Assembly: GCA_016722635.1 (NCBI GenBank)
Contig: JADKIX010000011.1
Coordinates: 1-64,000, forward strand
DNA: 64,000 nucleotides
Reading direction: 5' to 3'
Source: Rhodospirillaceae bacterium
Lineage (GTDB): Bacteria; Pseudomonadota; Alphaproteobacteria; JAEUKQ01
Shown: positions 15,963 through 24,809 of the stretch, piece by piece
How positions within the stretch are numbered: position 1 is the stretch's first letter
Layout of the letters: each line of letters opens with the position of its first letter
Program-made: the position numbers and the translations under genes
The notes under the pieces: model-generated
Databases searched by the model: none
What the model was told of the DNA's origin: nothing
What the model saw: the letters and a program-made list of their open reading frames with translations, nothing else

Positions 15963-17117
15963 ATGCCCCGTACCGTCTGTGTTGTCATTACCGCAAGGCC
16001 CAGTTATTCAAGGATTAAATCGGCCCTGCAAGCCATTCAAAAACACCCTGGATTGAAATTGCAATTGGTGGTTGCCGCCTCCGCCTTGCTGGATCTTTAC
16101 GGCAATGCCGTGAAGGTGATTGAACAGGAAGGCTTTAAGGTTGACCGCCATGTCTATATGATTTTGGAAGGCGAGAATTTGGTGACATCCGCCAAATCAA
16201 CCGGCTTCGGCTTGGCCGAACTTGCAACCGTCTTTGATAATTTGCGCCCCGATATGGTGGTGACCATCGCCGACCGTTTTGAAACCATGGCTACCGCTGT
16301 GGCTGCCTCCTATATGAACATCCCCTTGGTGCATATCCAGGGGGGTGAAGTGACAGGTTCCATTGACGAAAAAGTGCGCCATGCCATCACCAAGCTGGCA
16401 GATGTGCATTTGGTATGTACCCCCTTATCGCGGGAGCGGGTGATCCGCATGGGGGAGCGGGCCGAATCCGTCTATGTCACCGGTTGCCCCTCCATCGATA
16501 TTGCCAAGGAAGCCCTGGGGCAAAAGCCGTTGGATGAGGATATTTTCGCCCGATATGGCGGGGTTGGGCCGAAATTTGACCTGTCCAAGGGCTATTTGGT
16601 GGTGATGCAACATCCGGTCACCACCGAATATAAGGAATCCCGCACCCATATTCATGAAACCTTGAAGGCAATCGCCCAATTGAATATGCCAACCCTTTGG
16701 TTTTGGCCGAACGTGGACGCCGGGTCGGATGGCACATCAAAGGGGATCAGGGCTTTTCGGGAAACAGGCCAATTAAAGCAAGTGCATTTTTTCAAAAATT
16801 TGCCGCCGGTTGAATTTTTAAGGCTGCTGTGCGGCAGCCATTGCATCATCGGCAACTCCAGCGTTGCCATCCGCGAATGCAGTTATTTGGGGGTGCCAGC
16901 CGTCAATATCGGCACCCGCCAGTTTGGGCGTGAGCGAGGGAAAAACGTGATTGACGTCGATTACAACCATCAAGACATTATGAAAGCCGTCCGCCAACAT
17001 ATCAGCCAACCCAGACCAGCGCGTGATTTATTATATGGCGATGGCTTGGCCGGTAAACGGATTGCCGATTGTTTGGCAACCGCCCCTTTAAGCGTTGAAA
17101 AACATTTAACTTATTAA
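15963..17117 (+). CDS. neuC: UDP-GlcNAc 2-epimerase, hydrolysing (NeuC-like)
   Basis: Converts a UDP-N-acetylhexosamine to the free C2 epimer plus UDP, giving the substrate for NeuB. The 384-residue GT-B fold protein starts with VVITARPSYSRIKSAL, followed by MVVTIADRFETMATAVAASY, the active-site IPLVHIQGGEVTGSIDEKVRHAI, VVMQHPVTTEY, and IIGNSSVAIRECSYLGVP in the UDP-binding half. The start directly abuts the neuB stop, so the three genes form one tight operon. The N-terminal ARPSYSR variant differs from the TGTRADY of classical NeuC. No dehydratase or aminotransferase for legionaminic acid is adjacent. Confidence 0.88.
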   Translation: MPRTVCVVITARPSYSRIKSALQAIQKHPGLKLQLVVAASALLDLYGNAVKVIEQEGFKVDRHVYMILEGENLVTSAKSTGFGLAELATVFDNLRPDMVVTIADRFETMATAVAASYMNIPLVHIQGGEVTGSIDEKVRHAITKLADVHLVCTPLSRERVIRMGERAESVYVTGCPSIDIAKEALGQKPLDEDIFARYGGVGPKFDLSKGYLVVMQHPVTTEYKESRTHIHETLKAIAQLNMPTLWFWPNVDAGSDGTSKGIRAFRETGQLKQVHFFKNLPPVEFLRLLCGSHCIIGNSSVAIRECSYLGVPAVNIGTRQFGRERGKNVIDVDYNHQDIMKAVRQHISQPRPARDLLYGDGLAGKRIADCLATAPLSVEKHLTY

Positions 17118-17276
17118 TATCATAGGGCCTAAGCTGGGGATGGGGCAATCCCCTATCCCCTGCTCATTTATATGAATAGGGCTATGGATTTTGCAGCCCT
17201 TGCCCGCGAAAGCCAGGCTTGCATTTTGCCAAAAAATTGCCTATAGCTTGGCTAACGAATAATCAGTTGCGTTTAT

Positions 17277-17350
17277 TGGGGGATCGTCTAGTGGTAGGAC
17301 TACGGACTCTGACTCCGTCAACCTTGGTTCGAATCCAAGTCCCCCAGCCA
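17277..17350 (+). tRNA. tRNA-Gln (anticodon CTG)
   Basis: A complete cloverleaf: 7-bp acceptor stem TGGGGGA/TCCCCCA, D-arm, anticodon stem ACGGA/TCCGT with loop CTCTGAC, T-arm CTTGG-TTCGAAT-CCAAG and an encoded CCA end. The anticodon CUG reads CAG codons. Confidence 0.95.
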
Positions 17351-17397
17351 ATTTTGATACAAGCAACCCGCATCCATTTAAAAAAAGTGAGCCTTTC

Positions 17398-18096
17398 ATG
17401 AGCAACCAACAACCCGATACATCGAACAAAAACACCGTAAACCTAACTAGGCGCTTGGTCTCCGAAGGGCTTGGCACGGCTTTGCTGGCCGCCGCCGTGG
17501 TGGGATCGGGAATGATGGGCGAGCGCTTTGCCGGTGACAGCGTCTATTTAATGTTATTTGCCCACACCATCGGATCAGCGGCCGGGTTACTTGCTTTAAT
17601 TCTAGCTTTTGGCCACATTTCCGGGGCGCATTTGAACCCTGCGGTTACTTTATCGATGGCATTGCAGCGTAACATGCGCTGGGGTGATGCAGCGGCCTAT
17701 ATGGTGGCGCAGGGGATTGGTGCCTTTGTGGGCGTTGCAGCCACGCAACTGATGTTCGTCGAACCCCTATTTCTGGCGTCCGACCATATAAGAACCGGTT
17801 TCCCGCAGTGGTTCAGCGAATTCATCGCGGCTTTTGGCTTGATCGCTGTTATCATTGGCTGTTCACGCGGTCGCCCCTCAGCCACACCCTTTGCCGCCGC
17901 CTCTTACCTGGCAGCAGCCTATTGGTTTACGGCATCCATGTGTTTTGTTAACCCGGCAATCACCTTGGCCCGCGCCGCAACCCATAGTTTCACCGGAATC
18001 AGTTTCGAAAGCGTGCCAGCCTTCCTTGCAGCACAATTTCTGGGGGCGATTGTTGCAACTGTCATCTTTAGCTGGCTGCATCGACGCCCTGTGTAA
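17398..18096 (+). CDS. Aquaporin / MIP-family channel
   Basis: A 232-residue inner-membrane channel with six hydrophobic helices. Both pore motifs are present and intact: SGAHLNPAVT in the first half and FVNPAIT in the second half, following the MIP internal duplication. Family members pass water, glycerol or small neutral solutes including arsenite. Without the selectivity-filter structure I do not choose between them. The gene is 48 bases after tRNA-Gln and has a moderate ribosome site (AAAGTGAG). No arsenic-resistance genes are nearby. Confidence 0.92.
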   Translation: MSNQQPDTSNKNTVNLTRRLVSEGLGTALLAAAVVGSGMMGERFAGDSVYLMLFAHTIGSAAGLLALILAFGHISGAHLNPAVTLSMALQRNMRWGDAAAYMVAQGIGAFVGVAATQLMFVEPLFLASDHIRTGFPQWFSEFIAAFGLIAVIIGCSRGRPSATPFAAASYLAAAYWFTASMCFVNPAITLARAATHSFTGISFESVPAFLAAQFLGAIVATVIFSWLHRRPV

Positions 18097-18221
18097 GCAT
18101 TAACGGGTATTTTTTCTAAAGTTGGTCGTTTGCCAACCTTTCGCAACTGGATTGAATTTTTTTTAGGCCGCCATGCTCTTGATTTTGCGTTGCCCTTGGA
18201 CTTGCGCCACCACTTTCCTGA

Positions 18222-18539
18222 TCAGAGTTTTGACAAGTGGCTGGCCGGTGTAAATGGCCTGATTTTTTCAACTTGGCTTTTAATGGAACGTTTAGCTTCC
18301 CGCGTTTCATAGCTATTTTGCAGGCGCAGCCAAAAACCTTCGGATAAACCAAAATACTTGCACAGGCGCAAATCCGTATCAGCCGTGATGCGGCGCATGC
18401 CATGGACGATTGCATTAATACGGTTGGGCGGCACGCTAATGGCTTTTGCCAAAGCGTTTTGGCTTAAATGAAGCTCATCCAGAAATTCAATTTTGAGAAT
18501 TTCCCCAGCATGAGGATTATGCAATAATTTCTCAGTCAT
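18222..18539 (-). CDS. higA: HigA-family antitoxin
   Basis: A 105-residue DNA-binding antitoxin. The helix-turn-helix spans about 27-75: LSQNALAKAISVPPNRINAIVHGMRRITADTDLRLCKYFGLSEGFWLRLQ is the characteristic HigA/XRE arrangement, including the typical start NPHAGEILKIEFLDEL. HigA neutralises HigB and represses their shared promoter. It lies 29 bases after the toxin gene, in the toxin-first order typical of higBA. The C-terminal ~20 residues are basic and less conserved. Confidence 0.9.
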   Translation of the reverse strand: MTEKLLHNPHAGEILKIEFLDELHLSQNALAKAISVPPNRINAIVHGMRRITADTDLRLCKYFGLSEGFWLRLQNSYETREAKRSIKSQVEKIRPFTPASHLSKL

Positions 18540-18568
18540 AATTTTAGTTTTCCTCTCACATCTTTTCT

Positions 18569-18850
18569 TTAGTGATAATCGACTATTTCCACATCGTAAG
18601 CGTCGCTTTTTTCAAATATAAAGCAAATACGCCATTGGTTATTGATGCGGATACTCATTTGCCCTTTTCGATCGCCTTTTAACACTTCCAGATGGTTACT
18701 GCGTGGCACCTGCAAATCTTGCACGCTGTTTGCGGCATCAATCAAACTAAGCTTTATTAAAGCGCGATCCTGAATATCCACAGGAAACCGGCGCGATTGC
18801 ACCCCTTGCCATATTTTTTCCGTTTCCTTGCATGCAAACGAAACAATCAT
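18569..18850 (-). CDS. higB: HigB / RelE-superfamily mRNA interferase toxin
   Basis: The 93-residue toxin shows the HigB pattern: MIVSFACKETEKIWQG, FPVDIQDRALIKLSLIDAA, LEVLKGDRKGQMSIRINNQWRICFIF and a C-terminal DVEIVDYH. The basic and aromatic residues of RINNQWRICF and the final His are the usual RNase centre of this group, which cuts mRNA on the ribosome. First gene of the pair. The promoter should lie in 18851-18950, where HigA would bind. Confidence 0.9.
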   Translation of the reverse strand: MIVSFACKETEKIWQGVQSRRFPVDIQDRALIKLSLIDAANSVQDLQVPRSNHLEVLKGDRKGQMSIRINNQWRICFIFEKSDAYDVEIVDYH

Positions 18851-19380
18851 CTGATACTTCCCTCAATATAGCATTGTATGCATGACGTAACAAGTAATAT
18901 TTATTATTTTCCTAAAATAATGGCTTCAACTTGCTTTTTGGCTTTTTGCCATCACCATTGCCAGTGCGAAATATGTTCAGCTCCAGCGGCTCAACTTGCC
19001 TTAGGGCGGCCTCAACGTTCCGCATAAAATGGTATTTCAAAACCATATCCGTTATAACATTACCTAAGCGCGATATCATAGATAATATCCCGTTGTTTGA
19101 TAAGCTATATATCCCCCATTGTTGGCCATAATCCAATTATTGCCTTTTCGAAGTTGGGAAATCAGTTGCTAACTCGATTATTTCATTATAATAGTGGGTT
19201 CAAATTATATTAACCAGCGCCAATGGTTTATTTTCAGAATGGGCAACATAAGCGTTTGCTGGAATTGACCAGACTTTATAATACAAAACTTTATGATCAT
19301 GAAACAAGATTGAAAGACATCCTTATCTCTGTATGACCAATAGGGATAGTCACCTATAGGAAGAAATTTAGGCTGATGGA
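18851..19380. other. 530-base gap between higB and the AI-2E-type permease
   Basis: It must contain the higBA promoter and that of the permease. A minus-strand open frame at 18912-19136 (74 codons, TTG start) has no recognisable motif, so I do not call it a gene; it could be a decayed fragment. No tRNA or terminator hairpin is evident. Confidence 0.4.
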
Positions 19381-20442
19381 ATGAACCTGTCGTTGCAAAA
19401 AACCTTTCATATTTTCTTATGGATGGCCATTATTGGCTTAAGCATCCTGCTGATGGTGGCTGGCGAAAAAATCCTTGTCCCCTTATGCTTTGCTATCTTG
19501 ATCTGGCATTTGATTAATGCCTTGGCTGAGACGTACGGCAAATTATCCTTACGAAAAAAATCTTTGCCCCATTGGCTGGCCTTAACTTTATCGATCTTGA
19601 CCATCCTTATCTGTTTTTGGGTGGTTTGGCAGATTATCATTGAAAATATGGCCGCCGTCATCAACGCCTTGCCCCATTACGAAGCGAACCTTGAAAAAAG
19701 CCTGGCCCGCATTTCAGAATTTTTTGATTTAGAGCAAACCCCAACCCTGGCCCAAATTATCGAACGCATTGATTTTATTGCCCTGTTATCCCGTTTGGCA
19801 GAAAATTTGGCGGGGTGGACAGGCGTAGCCGTCGTTATTTTCCTGTATCTATTGTTTTTATTGATGGAACAGCAGTTATTTAACCAAAAAATCCGCCTGA
19901 TATTCACTAATCCAACCCATGAAACCCGCATCCGTTCCATCCTGGCCAAAGTCCGGGTTGAAACCCAACATTATCTATGGGTCAAAACCATCATCAGCTT
20001 AATTATGGGGCTGGCCAGTTATGCCATCTTGCGGATTGCCCGGGTCGATTATGCAGAATTCTGGGCGTTTTTGGTGTTCTTCCTTAAATATATTCCGGTG
20101 CTGGGCGCCTTTGTTGCCACCTTGTTACCCTCATTACTGGCCCTGGTCCAGTTTGAAAGCTTATACCCTTTTTTCCTGGTGTTTGGCGGACTTGGGTTTT
20201 TACAATTTCTGATCGGCAATTTCTTTGAGCCGCGGATGCTGGGAAGTTCCTTAAACCTAAGTCCCTTTGCGGTGATGGTATCACTGGTCATCTGGTGGTA
20301 TATTTGGGGGGTTGCGGGGATGTTTTTATGTGTTCCCATTTTAGTCACGATGGCAATTATCTTTGCCCATTTCCCCCAAACCAGGCCTTGGTCTATTTTG
20401 CTGGCCGGACGGGGGCAGATTAGCCGTTTCTCGGCAAATTAA
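19381..20442 (+). CDS. AI-2E family transporter (PerM-like)
   Basis: A 353-residue polytopic inner-membrane protein with about seven to eight helices: paired helices at the N-terminus (IFLWMAIIGLSILLMVAGE, ILVPLCFAILIWHLI), one near 60-80, and a cluster in the C-terminal half. The region FLKYIPVLGAFVATLLPSL and the later GNFFEPRMLGSSLNLSPFAVM are hallmark motifs of the family. Members include TqsA (AI-2 export) and Na+/H+ antiporters, so the substrate is open. Its stop codon overlaps the prmC stop on the other strand by three bases, a convergent arrangement. Confidence 0.88.
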   Translation: MNLSLQKTFHIFLWMAIIGLSILLMVAGEKILVPLCFAILIWHLINALAETYGKLSLRKKSLPHWLALTLSILTILICFWVVWQIIIENMAAVINALPHYEANLEKSLARISEFFDLEQTPTLAQIIERIDFIALLSRLAENLAGWTGVAVVIFLYLLFLLMEQQLFNQKIRLIFTNPTHETRIRSILAKVRVETQHYLWVKTIISLIMGLASYAILRIARVDYAEFWAFLVFFLKYIPVLGAFVATLLPSLLALVQFESLYPFFLVFGGLGFLQFLIGNFFEPRMLGSSLNLSPFAVMVSLVIWWYIWGVAGMFLCVPILVTMAIIFAHFPQTRPWSILLAGRGQISRFSAN

Positions 20443-21284
20443 CCCTTCTTCCACTCCAAACAGCGGATTTTCTGGGTTAGATCGGGGTAAGCGCCGCATA
20501 AAGAAAAATGAAAGCCATTGGCCATTGCAACCAGATCTTGTTGCTGGTTATCGCCAATTTCCATCAATAAACGGCCATTATCCGACAATAACCGCGCCGC
20601 CTCCGGGAAAATTTGCCGGTAACATTCCAACCCATCCATTCCACCATCAAGCGCTGCATGCGGTTCAAATTGCCTAATTTCCGGCATTAACCCCTTAATA
20701 TCTGAATGTTTGATATAAGGCGGGTTGGAAATAATCAGCGGGTACGTGCCACCTAGAGAGGAGGCCCAATTATCTTGAACGAATTTGACCCGCTCGGTTA
20801 AGCCCAGATGATGGGCATTTTCCCGGGCAATTTTAATTGCTTCCGCCGATTGGTCTGTGCCAATCCCAAAAGCCTTTGGCAATTCACTGAGTAGCGCCAG
20901 CAACAAGCACCCACTGCCAGTGCCCAAATCCAGGATGTGGATGGATGCTGGCAAGGTCTTGGCATAGGAGAGTGCCGCCGCAATCAAGGTTTCGCTGTCC
21001 GGGCGCGGGATCAAGGTTGCCGGGCTTACTTTAAAAGGCAACCCCCAAAATTCTTTATTTTCCAGGATATAAGCCAGGGGCTCGCGTCGGCAGCGGCGTT
21101 CCACGGATAGTTGCAGGGATTTCAGCAACGATGGGGGGATAACATATTCGGGATAGGCCAGCAAAAAAGCGGTGGCACAATTTAAAGCTTGTGCCAACAA
21201 CAACCTTATTTCCAATCCCGGATGATCCACCCCTGCCGCCGCTAGCTGGCTTGAAAAATGGGCAACCGCTTGCTTAACTTGCAT
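20439..21284 (-). CDS. prmC: Peptide chain release factor N5-glutamine methyltransferase
   Basis: Methylates the Gln of the GGQ motif in release factors 1 and 2. The 281-residue protein has the N-terminal helical substrate domain (about 1-80) and a class I SAM-methyltransferase domain: ILDLGTGSGCLLLALL, and the catalytic IISNPPYI. It starts within the stop codon of prfA (one-base overlap TAATG), so the enzyme and its substrate are translationally coupled. Confidence 0.95.
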   Translation of the reverse strand: MQVKQAVAHFSSQLAAAGVDHPGLEIRLLLAQALNCATAFLLAYPEYVIPPSLLKSLQLSVERRCRREPLAYILENKEFWGLPFKVSPATLIPRPDSETLIAAALSYAKTLPASIHILDLGTGSGCLLLALLSELPKAFGIGTDQSAEAIKIARENAHHLGLTERVKFVQDNWASSLGGTYPLIISNPPYIKHSDIKGLMPEIRQFEPHAALDGGMDGLECYRQIFPEAARLLSDNGRLLMEIGDNQQQDLVAMANGFHFSLCGAYPDLTQKIRCLEWKKG

Positions 21285-22351
21285 TATTCTTGTAATTGGG
21301 CCAATTGGGCCGCTTGGTCGTCAGAGATCAAGGCCTCCACAATTTTATCCAGGGCGTCGCCTGATAACACCTTATCAATTTCATAAATTGTTAGATTGAT
21401 ACGGTGGTCTGTCACCCGCCCTTGCGGAAAATTATAGGTGCGGATGCGTTCAGAACGGTCACCCGTACCCACTTGGTTGCGGCGGTTGGCCGAACGCTCT
21501 GCCTCACGCGCCGCCCGCTCCATTTCATATAACCGGGAACGCAATACTTTCAGCGCCTTTGCCTTATTTTTGATTTGGGATTTTTCGTCCTGCTGCTGAA
21601 CGACCAACCCCGTCGGCAAATGGGTAATCCGCACGGCGCTATCGGTGGTATTAACCGATTGTCCGCCAGGGCCGCTGGCCCTGAAAACTTCCGTCTTTAA
21701 ATCTTTGTCTTCAATTTTGATGTCCACCTCCTCCGCTTCCGGCAAAACGGCAACGGTGGCGGCGGAGGTGTGGATACGCCCGGAAGATTCCGTTAACGGG
21801 ACGCGCTGGACACGGTGAACCCCTGATTCAAATTTAAGCCGGGCAAACACCCCCCGCCCCTGGATTAAAGCGGTGGCTTCCTTATACCCGCCAACCCCGG
21901 TATCGCTGATCGATATAACCTCAGTTTTCCAGCGGTGCAGTTCGGCATAACGCAAATACATGCGGAATAAGTCAGCCGCAAATAATCCGGCCTCCTCCCC
22001 ACCTGTTCCCGCCCGCACCTCAAGAATTGCGTTTTTCTCATCCGCCGCGTCTTTCGGCAGCAACAATACTTGTATTTTTTTTTCAAATTCCGGGATCCGT
22101 AGCTTCAGCTGCTCAAGCTCTTCCTGGACCATCACTTTCATTTCTGGATCTTGTAAAAGCGGCTGTAAATCAGCCAATTCTTTTTTTGCCTTATGATAGT
22201 CCGTGACGATATCAACCAAAGGCGTGATATCAGAATATTCCTTCGATAATTTGGCAAGCGTTTGGTTATCAACCGGTGGTTGCGCGGCTAAAATTGCCGA
22301 TATTTCCTGCTGCCTGCGGACAATTTGCTGTAATTTATGCTCAATACTCAC
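21284..22351 (-). CDS. prfA: Peptide chain release factor 1
   Basis: Recognises UAA and UAG stop codons and triggers peptide release. At 355 residues it is full length. Seen: the central domain EVRAGTGGEEAGLFAADLFRMY, the GGQ loop in RASGPGGQSVNTTDSAVRITH, and the C-terminal RSERIRTYNFPQGRVTDHRI signature. It follows ptsP by 167 bases on the minus strand and is coupled to prmC. Functional RF1 is relevant to the amber codon in the epimerase gene at 62465, since UAG should terminate in this organism. Confidence 0.96.
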   Translation of the reverse strand: MSIEHKLQQIVRRQQEISAILAAQPPVDNQTLAKLSKEYSDITPLVDIVTDYHKAKKELADLQPLLQDPEMKVMVQEELEQLKLRIPEFEKKIQVLLLPKDAADEKNAILEVRAGTGGEEAGLFAADLFRMYLRYAELHRWKTEVISISDTGVGGYKEATALIQGRGVFARLKFESGVHRVQRVPLTESSGRIHTSAATVAVLPEAEEVDIKIEDKDLKTEVFRASGPGGQSVNTTDSAVRITHLPTGLVVQQQDEKSQIKNKAKALKVLRSRLYEMERAAREAERSANRRNQVGTGDRSERIRTYNFPQGRVTDHRINLTIYEIDKVLSGDALDKIVEALISDDQAAQLAQLQE

Positions 22352-22518
22352 AACCGAACTTTCTTTGTTAAAATTTACTTTTACGAGCCGTCATTTTATT
22401 ATCTTCGCATCGTTATCTATACGTTTATCACTTGTTACAGGTTAGGGAAAGTTTTTCTAAAAGATAATGGGTTATGGGCCATCATAGATATTTATCCTTA
22501 TCTAGGCCAGCCCCTTGG

Positions 22519-24807
22519 TTATTTATCAATCGCTATATTTTCCGAATCCTCCGCAAGCAACTGGTGATCCCGCGCATAATCCCGCAAGAAAGGCCTTAAG
22601 GTCGGGTGATGTTGCTTTAATAATTGTTCAACAAATTCCTGCACCGCCATCACCGAAATCCGCTGGACCATCTTTTTAACCAGTGGGATGGCTGACGCCG
22701 TCATGGATAACTTGCGGAAACCGATCGCAATCAAGGCGATGGCATCGATAGGATTGCTGGCCATTTCCCCACAAATATTGATGGATACATTGGCTTGTGT
22801 ACAAGATTTAACAATCGGTTTTAAAAAATTCATAAAGCCTGGTGATAAAATATCATACCGGTCGGCAATCATGGGGTTATCCCGGTCGGAAGCGCTTAAG
22901 AATTGCCATAAATCATTGCTGCCAATTGATAAAAAATCAATATGGGGCAACAGATGCTCCAGCTGAAAAGCTAAAGCAGGGGTTTCAAGCATCACACCAA
23001 TTTTTAAGGTTTTAGGCATAGATTGTTGGCGTTGCTTGGCCATTTCCCATTCAATTTGCAGGAATTCTTTGGCCTCCAAATATTCCTGCACCAATCCAAC
23101 CATGGGGAACATCACGTGAAGATCATGGCCACTCGCAGCCGCAATCAAAGCTTTTAGCTGCGAACGTAGCAAAAAAGGCCGATCCAAGCTCATGCGGATT
23201 GCCCGCCACCCCATCGCGGGATTAGGTTCATTATGCCGTTGCCAATAAGGCAACAGCTTATCACCGCCAACATCGAGGGTGCGAAAAATAACCGGCCTGT
23301 CCTGAGCATAACGGAGAATTTTTTGATAAATATCTGTTTGTTGGGGAACGGAGGGTAACGCATTCTGAGTCATGAAAGTCAGCTCCGTGCGGAACAGCCC
23401 CACCCCAACTGCCCCACTATTTTGGAAGGTTAGCATATCCAGTAAAAGCCCCGCATTCATCCATATATCAACCGTCACCCCGTCTTGGCTAATCGCGGGC
23501 GCAGGCTTGCGATTTTCTGGAACCGGCCTATTTTGTCGGCGGTTTTGGATTGTTAGGGTTACCGTTTTCAGGATCGTATGGCTGGGCCTAAAAAATGCTT
23601 GATGGTGATCCGCATCCAAAATGACTTTCTCGCCGGATTTAATTTGCATGTAACTCGGGATGGTTGACACAAGAACCGGAATATTTAAGGCGCGCGCAAT
23701 GACCACCGCATGGGACATCGCGTTCCCCTGCCCTAAGATTAAGCCCTTTAATCTTTTAGGATCCCAATACAGCAATTCCGCGGCACTGATTTGCGGCGCC
23801 AAAATAACCACATCATCGCTATTATTTGGCAATAATTGGGAAATATCTTCCTTTAAGAAGGCCAATAGGCGATTGGATAAATCATCCATATCAAGGACGA
23901 TATCCTGCCAATTACCGTTGGTCGGTGGCCGGATTTTTGCCTGGATATCATTTTTGACCTTCATCACCGCCATTTCTGCCGACAACCCCGACCTTATGGC
24001 ACCCATCATCCGTTTGATCCAACCCTGATCCTGGGTAATGGATTTATAAACCTCAAGCACCTCGTGATGGTGCCCGGAAACTTGCAGATGTTCGGACAGG
24101 CATAATTGATGAAGGCTGTTTTGCAGATCAGCAATGGCTTGCATCAAACGCTTTGTCTCCATTTGCGGATTTGCAGCCGTTCGATCGGGCAACAAAATTT
24201 TGGGCTGATAGTGAAAAGCACATCCTATTTCCAAACCGGGACTAAGCCCTATACCTTCAATCCGGCTTGGCAAAACAGCGGTTTCAGCATTGACGGGCTG
24301 ATCGATATATTCTGGATGCGGGGCAAGCAATTCCGCAAAAACTGTCCCGATGATCTGCAAAATTTCGATTTCTTCAGCCAAGTAATTTCGCGTTTGATCA
24401 TCAAGAACTGCCAACACTGCTTGGCATGTTCCCGCCCGTATCATGGGCACTGCCAAAATTGTTTGATAATTGCCCCAAATCCAGTTTCCTGGTTCCTGTA
24501 TGTCATTTTTTTGTATCACACAACAGATTTTATCGGCAGCAACCTTGCCAATAATTTCTGAACCAAAGAAAAAATATTGCTGATTTTTTGTAGGCGCCTC
24601 GCCCCCGCCCCACCAAGCAATCAATTTTAACATCTCCCCCGGTTGAAGAAGATATAAGCAGCAGGAAGCAGTCGGCAATTCCCTGGCAATGATTTCTAAA
24701 GATACCTGCAATTTCTCAAAAACCGTACCTTCTTCCGCCATCACTTGCCGCATCCGGCGCAATAATGGCATCAGGGAAGGCAAATGTGTTGGAGAAAGCG
24801 CTGCCAT
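22519..24807 (-). CDS. ptsP: Phosphoenolpyruvate-protein phosphotransferase, nitrogen-type EI (PtsP)
   Basis: The first enzyme of the PTS-Ntr phosphorelay, passing phosphate from PEP to NPr (HPr-like). The 762 residues comprise a GAF sensor domain (about 20-165), the PTS EI N-terminal domain, the swivelling phospho-His domain with GNAMSHAVVIARALNIPVLV (His near 366) and a TIM-barrel PEP-binding domain with GVGLFRTELTFM, RTLDVGGDKLLPYW, IGVMLETPA and DFLSIGSNDLWQF. In other bacteria PtsP links nitrogen or glutamine status to potassium, storage polymer and virulence control. It starts two bases from the upstream nitronate monooxygenase stop. Confidence 0.95.
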   Translation of the reverse strand: MAALSPTHLPSLMPLLRRMRQVMAEEGTVFEKLQVSLEIIARELPTASCCLYLLQPGEMLKLIAWWGGGEAPTKNQQYFFFGSEIIGKVAADKICCVIQKNDIQEPGNWIWGNYQTILAVPMIRAGTCQAVLAVLDDQTRNYLAEEIEILQIIGTVFAELLAPHPEYIDQPVNAETAVLPSRIEGIGLSPGLEIGCAFHYQPKILLPDRTAANPQMETKRLMQAIADLQNSLHQLCLSEHLQVSGHHHEVLEVYKSITQDQGWIKRMMGAIRSGLSAEMAVMKVKNDIQAKIRPPTNGNWQDIVLDMDDLSNRLLAFLKEDISQLLPNNSDDVVILAPQISAAELLYWDPKRLKGLILGQGNAMSHAVVIARALNIPVLVSTIPSYMQIKSGEKVILDADHHQAFFRPSHTILKTVTLTIQNRRQNRPVPENRKPAPAISQDGVTVDIWMNAGLLLDMLTFQNSGAVGVGLFRTELTFMTQNALPSVPQQTDIYQKILRYAQDRPVIFRTLDVGGDKLLPYWQRHNEPNPAMGWRAIRMSLDRPFLLRSQLKALIAAASGHDLHVMFPMVGLVQEYLEAKEFLQIEWEMAKQRQQSMPKTLKIGVMLETPALAFQLEHLLPHIDFLSIGSNDLWQFLSASDRDNPMIADRYDILSPGFMNFLKPIVKSCTQANVSINICGEMASNPIDAIALIAIGFRKLSMTASAIPLVKKMVQRISVMAVQEFVEQLLKQHHPTLRPFLRDYARDHQLLAEDSENIAIDK

Positions 24808-24809
24808 CC

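Noticed and set aside
18912..19136. Minus-strand 74-codon frame upstream of higB
   Set aside because: Needs a TTG start, shows no family motif and lies in the expected promoter area; at best a decayed fragment.
17277..19380. Genomic island at tRNA-Gln containing higBA
   Set aside because: No integrase, no repeat of the tRNA 3' end within the window, and the following gene (aquaporin) starts 48 bases after the tRNA.
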